The notes under the pieces: generated by a model
What the model saw: only the letters and a program-made list of their open reading frames with translations
Told to the model about the DNA's origin: nothing
The model's database searches: none
NCBI GenBank assembly: GCA_041666685.1
Contig: JBAYGJ010000030.1
Coordinates: 1-11,253, forward strand
Direction: 5' to 3'
Length of the DNA: 11,253 nucleotides
DNA from: JBAYGJ01 sp041666685
Lineage (GTDB): Bacteria; Patescibacteriota; Patescibacteriia; UBA10025; JAHIVO01
Position numbers and translations under genes: made by a program
Shown: positions 7,501-11,253 of the stretch, in pieces
Layout: the number at the start of each line of letters is the position of its first letter
Numbering within the stretch: the stretch's first letter is position 1

Positions 7501-8362
7501 CGGGGAAAGCGGCGACGAGAGTCGGCCAGTTGTGCGTTTCCGCGGTGAATACGAGATGGTACGTCCGTTGCTGCCGGGAGAAAGGCGAACAGGTGCCCGG
7601 ATGGTCAGGGACAATCGTCCAGACGGTGTATCCGTGCAGGGCGCTGGAATTATCCTTGTACGCGATTACGCTGTTGCCGGGGTTGGCTTCTAGCGTCGAT
7701 CTGATGATCTCCATCAGGGTACGGGGGACAGCCTGTCCGTCGATGATCAATCGTCCCTTGAAAAACCAGTGGCGAGAATGCTCGCTGTTTTTCTGGGCCA
7801 GATCGAACAGTTCGACATTTGTCGGGTTGCGTTTCAGTACATGGACGAACAGATGGAAATAATATTCCCGATCCTGTTCGTCGAACGAAAGCCCCAGCTG
7901 ACTATTGATGCGTACAAGCTCATCCATCCCTTTTTCAATCAGAGGGATGACGTACGTAGCGGCCGGAACAAGACCGGTATCAAACGTAACCAGAGGATCT
8001 CGGTACACGCATTCTGTCATGCGGTCGAAATGTTGCTCCGCGAAGTAGTTCGCATCCAGAAATTTCGGGACGACATAGCGCCGCGAGCGTTCGATCCGGG
8101 TTATCTTTGTCAGGCCGCACGCATGGCAGATGCCGATAGCATTAGTCGACCAGGCGGTCTGGAAGTTCAGCCGAGGGCCGACTTCCACGATGCGGCAGCC
8201 GTACTCCGCTATGAGCGAGTCTTCTTGTAGTTTTTCCTGCTCAAAAGTCTCACCCAAGATCCGACGCAGGGCGGCCATTTCGTCCGCGTTGAGAGGCGAA
8301 CTGGTTTCGACGTTGAAACAGAACTCCGTGTCGGGCCCTGTTTGACGGTAAAATTGTCGCAC
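4547..8362 (-). CDS. purL: Phosphoribosylformylglycinamidine synthase, single-chain
   Basis: This 1271-residue enzyme catalyses step 4 of de novo purine synthesis: FGAR + ATP + glutamine to FGAM. Domain order is as in large PurL/PFAS: an N-terminal PurS-like part (about 1-160), a linker, a duplicated PurM-like synthase core (about 230-960), and a glutamine amidotransferase domain (about 1005-1271). Visible motifs are NSEHSRHWFF (H195, H198), ETHNWPT (H277), ATGRGS, HDQGAGG, KVDRSVTGLV and VDG/GGKDSLSM-type loops. The glutaminase triad is intact: C1102 in GVCNGCQ, with H1230 and E1232 in MPHPER. The start is GTG at 8362, fixed by GGAGG six bases upstream and by alignment with the family N-terminus. 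The stop is TAG. Many segments recall human PFAS more than E. coli PurL, for example REEGSNGDREM and GGFSYADVL. No other purine gene is adjacent. Confidence 0.98.
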   Translation of the reverse strand: MRQFYRQTGPDTEFCFNVETSSPLNADEMAALRRILGETFEQEKLQEDSLIAEYGCRIVEVGPRLNFQTAWSTNAIGICHACGLTKITRIERSRRYVVPKFLDANYFAEQHFDRMTECVYRDPLVTFDTGLVPAATYVIPLIEKGMDELVRINSQLGLSFDEQDREYYFHLFVHVLKRNPTNVELFDLAQKNSEHSRHWFFKGRLIIDGQAVPRTLMEIIRSTLEANPGNSVIAYKDNSSALHGYTVWTIVPDHPGTCSPFSRQQRTYHLVFTAETHNWPTLVAAFPGAETGTGGRQRDNNATGRGSLTVAATVGYAFGCLNLPDYWIPGEDRSLTYPTQYESPLNVIIKGSYGAKDYGNKYGEPLVVGYTRSFGLRLPDGERYEYIKPILFTGGIGLINDTHVEKEDPRPGMLVVRIGGPAYRIGFGGGAMSSLASGANQNAKLEFDSVQRGDAEMGQKTFRVIRACVEMDQGNPIASIHDQGAGGPSNVLSELLDPAGGRIRLDRITLGDPTLADIEIWCAEFQESYGILIWSDRIDDFKAICEREKVPCDIVGKITGDGRVIVVNDRTGVTSVDLDLSQTLSGIPQKSFILTRIPRKLTPLVIPTDLDLADAVRNVLCLPTVGSKGYLVHKVDRSVTGLVAQQSCCGPLQLPVSDYGVIAMSHLDLRGGATSIGEQPIKMLVNPEAGARMSVSEALTNIMFAKISGLVDIKSSVNWMGAAKLPGEGARLVDAAESMADAMIALGIAADGGKDSLSMSVMVGNELVKAPLTMVVSAYATMDDITKKVTPDIKMPGKSKLLHIDLSGGAHRLGGSAFAQTLGQIGNQSPDIEHPDRLAALFLAIQRLIDRELILSGHDISDGGLVTTLAEMAVSGWCGLQVNLGTSVSLERQLFAEEAGAVIEYLPANETEILNELADLPVSILGTTTPELWFIVRQGGKNQLRVHTRRLLNWWEATSDRLEQEQMDRCVSLQQAANHGKLPAAYRLSFTPEKTPAIFLNQENKPEVIILREEGSNGDREMTSAFELAGFKPWDVTMTDLLKGRLTNFDRFRGMAIVGGFSYADVLDAGKGWAMTALLNPTLLKMFDDFFTRPDTFSLGVCNGCQWMTLAGIVPLAGLPVEQQPRFIRNLSGRFDSRWATVAIPDSPAIMFKGMTGSILGVHVAHGEGRAYFPDPEVARHVIEQNLVPLRYIGSDGNPTEQYPFNPNGSPDGIAGLCSPDGRHLAIMPHPERAFLLWQWHYLPREMKQQLLASPWLTFFQNAYTWCMQNK
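4558..4576. repeat. Perfect 19-bp palindrome at the purL 3' end
   Basis: GCATACACC (4558-4566) and GGTGTATGC (4568-4576) form an uninterrupted inverted repeat around a single central base. It lies inside the last codons of purL (encoding roughly AYTWCM), about three codons before the stop. In RNA it could form an eight-pair stem with a three-base loop. As DNA it resembles a dimeric-regulator half-site pair, but no function is shown. Confidence 0.6.
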
Positions 8363-8368
8363 TGGAAT

Positions 8369-8373
8369 CCTCC
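8369..8373 (-). promoter_or_regulatory. purL Shine-Dalgarno
   Basis: On the minus strand GGAGG is six bases upstream of the GTG start codon at 8362. This supports the GTG as the true initiation codon. Confidence 0.85.
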
Positions 8374-8418
8374 AATCCTATTTATCAAATTGCTGTTTTT
8401 GTTCTTATTTAGTCGGTT

Positions 8419-8448
8419 ATCTTAGCACTTGTTTTGTTGCGGCGTCAA
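8419..8448 (-). promoter_or_regulatory. purL promoter
   Basis: On the minus strand the -35 TTGACG (8448-8443, 5 of 6) is followed by an 18-bp spacer and the -10 TAAGAT (8424-8419), which is immediately preceded by TGC, making an extended -10. The expected start is near 8412, giving a leader of about 50 nt with no obvious riboswitch. The -35 stands 14 bp from the metG -35, back to back. Confidence 0.72.
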
Positions 8449-8462
8449 TTGAGCAGTTTTAT

Positions 8463-8491
8463 TTGATATCACGAGCTTTTTAGGTTATAAT
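8463..8491 (+). promoter_or_regulatory. metG promoter, predicted leaderless
   Basis: The -35 TTGATA (8463-8468, 5 of 6), an exact 17-bp spacer and a perfect -10 TATAAT (8486-8491) form the best promoter in the window. Initiation seven bases after the -10 falls at A8498, only three bases before the ATG at 8501. There is no room for a Shine-Dalgarno. No T-box-like leader is possible with this start. Confidence 0.82.
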
Positions 8492-8500
8492 TTATCCAAT

Positions 8501-9934
8501 ATGTCCAAGAAATTCTATATAACTACACCAATTTACTATGTAAATGACAAGCCGCATATCGGTCATGCCTATACTACTATCGCGGCCGATGTTCTGGCAC
8601 GTTACCATCGGCAGAAAGGGGATGACGTTTTCTTTTTGACCGGCACGGACGAGCACGGGGCAAAGGTGGCTGAGAGCGCCCAAAAGGCCGGATTGGTGCC
8701 GCAGGAGTTTTGCGACCAGACCAGCGCCCTTTTCAGGGACGCGTTCAAGAACTTGAACATTTCAAATGATTATTATATCCGCACCACAGATAAGCGCCAC
8801 CAGCTAACCGTGCAGAAGTTTTTACAGAAGGTATACGACCACGGGGACATATATGAAGGTGTATACGAAGGTTTGTATTGTGTCGGTTGTGAAAAGTTTT
8901 TGACAGAGAAGGAATTAGTTGACGGCCTGTGCCCTGATCATAAGGCGGCGCCGCAACAGGTCAAAGAAAAAAATTATTTTTTCAAGCTGAAGAAATACCT
9001 GCCGAAAGTCCAGGAGCTTATCTCTGAAGATATTATCAAGATTCTGCCGGCCAACAAGAAGAACGAGGTGCTTGGCCTGTTCAGGCAGGGCTTGGAGGAT
9101 TTTTCCGTATCGCGGGAAAAGGTGACTTGGGGCATCCCGTTGCCGTTCGACAAGAAACAGAATACCTACGTCTGGGTCGATGCTCTGCAGAATTATATTT
9201 CCGCCATCGGTTACGGAGATGACGAAACCGCGTTTACGAAATGGTGGCCGGCTGACGTGCACCTGATGGCGCGTGAAATCATCAAGTTTCATGCCATATT
9301 CTGGCCGGCTCTTTTGTTGGCGGCCGGTTTGGAGACGCCCAAGATAATTTACGCTCACGGTTTCTTTTCCCTAGATGGGAAGAAAATGTCAAAGTCTCTC
9401 GGCAATGTGATCGACCCGAATGAATTAGTGAAAAAATTTGGTGTTGATGCGACTCGCTACCTCTTATTGACGCAATTTCCGTTCGGCCAGGACGGCGATA
9501 TCAAAGAATCATTGTTTGCGGAAAAATATAATGCTGATTTGGCAAATAATCTCGGCAACCTAGTTAGTCGCGTATTGAACATGGTGGAGAAATATTGCGC
9601 CGGACAGTCTGACCGCGAAGTGGCGTCGCCGATCCTGTTGGACGGGATCAGCCAGGCTATCGAATCGCTCCAGTTTGAACAGGCACTGAAGCAGGTTAGG
9701 GAAGCTTTGACCTCGGCAAATTTGCTTATTGACCAGACTAAGCCGTGGGATTTGGCGAAAGAGCCGGCCAAAAAGAAAGAACTCGACAAGCTGCTGGCCG
9801 GGCTAGTTAGTTTTCTGTATGATATTGCCACTGCACTGTTGCCATTCATGCCTTCGACGTCTGAAAAAATTATGGGGTATCTTTCTTCGGCGCGAATAAT
9901 AAAAGGTGAGCCGTTATTTAAAAGAATTACATAA
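8501..9934 (+). CDS. metG: Methionyl-tRNA synthetase
   Basis: This is a class I aminoacyl-tRNA synthetase that charges tRNA-Met (initiator and elongator) with methionine, in the cytoplasm. The 477-residue protein begins with the Rossmann catalytic domain (FYITTPIYYVNDKPHIGHAY), with the HIGH signature at 19-22. KMSKS is at 295-299. The connective-peptide insert holds a single zinc knuckle, C127-x2-C130-x13-C144-x2-H147. The helical anticodon-binding domain follows (about 340-470). No C-terminal EMAP/Trbp111-like tRNA-binding domain is present, as in many compact genomes. The ATG at 8501 matches the family N-terminus. The gene is divergent from purL. It heads an operon with cvpA nine bases downstream and then tatD. 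The stop is TAA. Confidence 0.98.
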   Translation: MSKKFYITTPIYYVNDKPHIGHAYTTIAADVLARYHRQKGDDVFFLTGTDEHGAKVAESAQKAGLVPQEFCDQTSALFRDAFKNLNISNDYYIRTTDKRHQLTVQKFLQKVYDHGDIYEGVYEGLYCVGCEKFLTEKELVDGLCPDHKAAPQQVKEKNYFFKLKKYLPKVQELISEDIIKILPANKKNEVLGLFRQGLEDFSVSREKVTWGIPLPFDKKQNTYVWVDALQNYISAIGYGDDETAFTKWWPADVHLMAREIIKFHAIFWPALLLAAGLETPKIIYAHGFFSLDGKKMSKSLGNVIDPNELVKKFGVDATRYLLLTQFPFGQDGDIKESLFAEKYNADLANNLGNLVSRVLNMVEKYCAGQSDREVASPILLDGISQAIESLQFEQALKQVREALTSANLLIDQTKPWDLAKEPAKKKELDKLLAGLVSFLYDIATALLPFMPSTSEKIMGYLSSARIIKGEPLFKRIT

Positions 9935-9943
9935 TTAAACATT

Positions 9944-10462
9944 ATGGGCACACTAACCGTCGTCCTTCTTATTATTTTCTTCGGCTTTATCGCCGCCGGA
10001 TTTTTCTTCGGCCTGATCCACACGATCGGCGCAGTCATCGGCGCAGTAGCCGGCGTATGGATTGCTAGCCATTTTTATACGCAGGTGTCTCCTTTTATCC
10101 AGTTTTTCATGATTAAAGGTTCGGTAGCCAACGTCATCGCCTTTATCGTGATCCTACTGGTGGTCAGCAGGCTCATCGGGTTCGTGGTGCATATGCTGGA
10201 TCAGGGGTTCAAAATCATCTCGATCGTACCCTTCGCATCGTCTATTAACCGTCTGGGTGGCGCGTTGTTCGGTTTTGTGGAAGCGGCGCTGGTCATAGGG
10301 ACAATATTATATGTTACCAGCCAGTTCAATGTCTCCCCGGCGGTGACTGACGCGATCAATAATACGCCGTTTGCTGACCTGCTCATGAACATCGCAAAAA
10401 TCCTCCTGCCGCTGATACCGACTGCCCTGAAAACTGAGCCGCTGGACGTGATAAAACTGTAG
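9944..10462 (+). CDS. CvpA family membrane protein
   Basis: This is a 172-residue hydrophobic protein of the CvpA family (Pfam PF02674), named for the E. coli protein needed for colicin V production. The family's molecular function is still unclear, with suggested roles in envelope homeostasis. Four membrane segments are visible at about 3-24, 26-45, 61-85 and 105-126. The family-typical stretch is VSRLIGFVVHMLDQ followed by PFASSINRLGGALFGFVEA (residues 74-114). The tail after residue 130 is soluble with an amphipathic segment. It starts nine bases after the metG stop with no Shine-Dalgarno, and ends with TAG seven bases before tatD, so it is the middle gene of a metG-cvpA-tatD operon. In E. 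coli cvpA neighbours purF. That link is not seen here. Confidence 0.85.
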   Translation: MGTLTVVLLIIFFGFIAAGFFFGLIHTIGAVIGAVAGVWIASHFYTQVSPFIQFFMIKGSVANVIAFIVILLVVSRLIGFVVHMLDQGFKIISIVPFASSINRLGGALFGFVEAALVIGTILYVTSQFNVSPAVTDAINNTPFADLLMNIAKILLPLIPTALKTEPLDVIKL

Positions 10463-10469
10463 CCCGCTT

Positions 10470-11253
10470 ATGGCCCTCAACCTGATTGATACCCATGCCC
10501 ATCTAGATTTCAGTGAATTTAGTGAGGACCAGTCTGAGGTCATCCGTCGTGCGGCTGCCGCTGGCGTAACAAAAATCGTCAATGCCGGCTGCGACGCCGG
10601 ACATTTTAAGTCGTCATTGGAACTGGCCGCTGCCCATGACGGCGTGTTTGCGGCTATCGGGTACCATCCGCATGAAGCGGTGGGGATGATGGCATCAGAC
10701 CAGCATTCTATTGAACAGAATGTTGCCATAGCCGTTGGGGCAATGTCCAGATTTGTCCCGTCAAAAAAACTTGTGGCCATCGGCGAAATCGGGTTGGACT
10801 ATTATCGTTTAGCGCCGTCGCCATCGAATGCTCAGCTGACTGTCAGGGACTTGCAGGAAAAATTGTTAGTCGCCCAGCTCGTATTGGCGTCGGAGAATAC
10901 GTTGCCGGTGATCATCCACTGTCGGGAAGCGTATCCGGACCTGCTGCGTGCGATCAAGGAATTCCAACTCAAGAAAAAAATTCGCGGTGTCATTCATTGT
11001 TTCGAGGGGACCTATGAGGAGGCAGTGGAATTTGTCAGCCTTGGGTTCAAGATATCCTTTACGGGTAATCTCACGTACGAGAGGCAGGCAGGGACGATCA
11101 AAGCGGCCAAAGAAATTCCATTGGCTGATATCATGATTGAGACCGATTGTCCGAACCTGGCGCCCGCGCCGTTACGCGGCCAGCGCAACGAGCCGGCCTA
11201 TGTGGAATATGTCTGTCGCCGACTGGCGGACATCCGAGGTGCCGCCCCAGAAG
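10470..11253 (+). CDS. tatD: TatD family metal-dependent DNase (3' end outside window)
   Basis: This is a TIM-barrel hydrolase of the TatD family (TatD/YcfH/YabD), with 3'-5' exonuclease or DNase activity tied to DNA repair and turnover. The 261 residues visible contain the full metal-ligand set: H9 and H11 in DTHAHLD, E106 in GEIGLDYY, H150 in IHCRE, H176 in IHCFEG and D226 in ETDCPNLAP. The reading frame stays open to the last base of the window. Since family members are about 255-270 residues, only a short tail is probably missing. The ATG at 10470 is seven bases after the cvpA stop, without a Shine-Dalgarno. Conserved neighbourhood of metG and tatD in many bacteria supports the assignment. 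An RNase M5-like or KsgA gene often follows in such operons but cannot be checked here. Confidence 0.94.
   Translation, partial: MALNLIDTHAHLDFSEFSEDQSEVIRRAAAAGVTKIVNAGCDAGHFKSSLELAAAHDGVFAAIGYHPHEAVGMMASDQHSIEQNVAIAVGAMSRFVPSKKLVAIGEIGLDYYRLAPSPSNAQLTVRDLQEKLLVAQLVLASENTLPVIIHCREAYPDLLRAIKEFQLKKKIRGVIHCFEGTYEEAVEFVSLGFKISFTGNLTYERQAGTIKAAKEIPLADIMIETDCPNLAPAPLRGQRNEPAYVEYVCRRLADIRGAAPE

Noticed and set aside
4547..8362. Many open frames antisense or out of frame to purL, including 5421-5933 (+, 170 codons), 7398-7862 (+, 154 codons) and 7769-8230 (+, 153 codons)
   Set aside because: They lie fully inside the strongly conserved purL, show low-complexity arginine/serine-rich translations with no recognisable domain, and have no ribosome binding sites or promoters I can see.
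9944..10462. A bacteriocin or colicin production role for the CvpA-family gene
   Set aside because: The family name is historical, and no bacteriocin, immunity or export gene is nearby.
1..11253. CRISPR array, tRNA or rRNA gene, insertion sequence, prophage or defence island
   Set aside because: No regularly spaced repeats, no cloverleaf, no transposase, integrase or phage-like protein is visible. The content is housekeeping.

Overview
This window reads as a compact, housekeeping-type stretch of a bacterial chromosome. I see no transposase, phage gene, CRISPR array, tRNA or rRNA. Several genes are trimmed forms: RsmI is 226 aa without the usual C-terminal extension, and MetRS is 477 aa without a C-terminal tRNA-binding domain. 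Intergenic gaps are small and standard codons are used throughout. Together with the style of the MetRS, M16, AI-2E-family and CvpA proteins, this suggests a Candidate Phyla Radiation (Patescibacteria) bacterium. That assignment is inference. A complete single-chain PurL implies de novo purine synthesis, which only some members of that radiation keep.

Layout. Bases 1-183 hold no gene but contain two long imperfect hairpins of unknown role. On the plus strand follow an M16 zinc peptidase (184-1452), an AI-2E/PerM-family membrane protein (1496-2554) closed by a terminator, rsmI (2635-3315), a HAD hydrolase (3319-4152), and a 59-residue double-CxxC protein (4254-4433) with its own promoter, perfect Shine-Dalgarno and terminator. 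A convergent pair of terminators separates these from purL, which runs on the minus strand (8362 to 4547). A short divergent promoter region (8363-8500) then drives purL leftwards and metG rightwards. metG (8501-9934), cvpA (9944-10462) and tatD (10470 to past the window end) form a tight operon. metG-tatD neighbourhood is common in bacteria.

Functionally the genes cover translation (MetRS; RsmI methylation of 16S rRNA), purine synthesis (PurL/FGAM synthase), nucleic-acid repair or turnover (TatD), proteolysis (M16) and two membrane proteins. The M16, AI-2E and HAD genes have no visible functional link to the others.

The most unusual signal is in gene expression. Two good sigma70-like promoters (rsmI, metG) are placed so that transcription should start at or within about 3 nt of the ATG, giving leaderless mRNAs. 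By contrast purL and the small zinc-ribbon gene have true leaders with GGAGG-type Shine-Dalgarno sites. TAG ends five of eight complete genes. PurL resembles the eukaryotic PFAS form more than the E. coli form. I found no convincing novel multi-gene system. The structured leader at the left end and the 59-aa protein are the best candidates for something undescribed.
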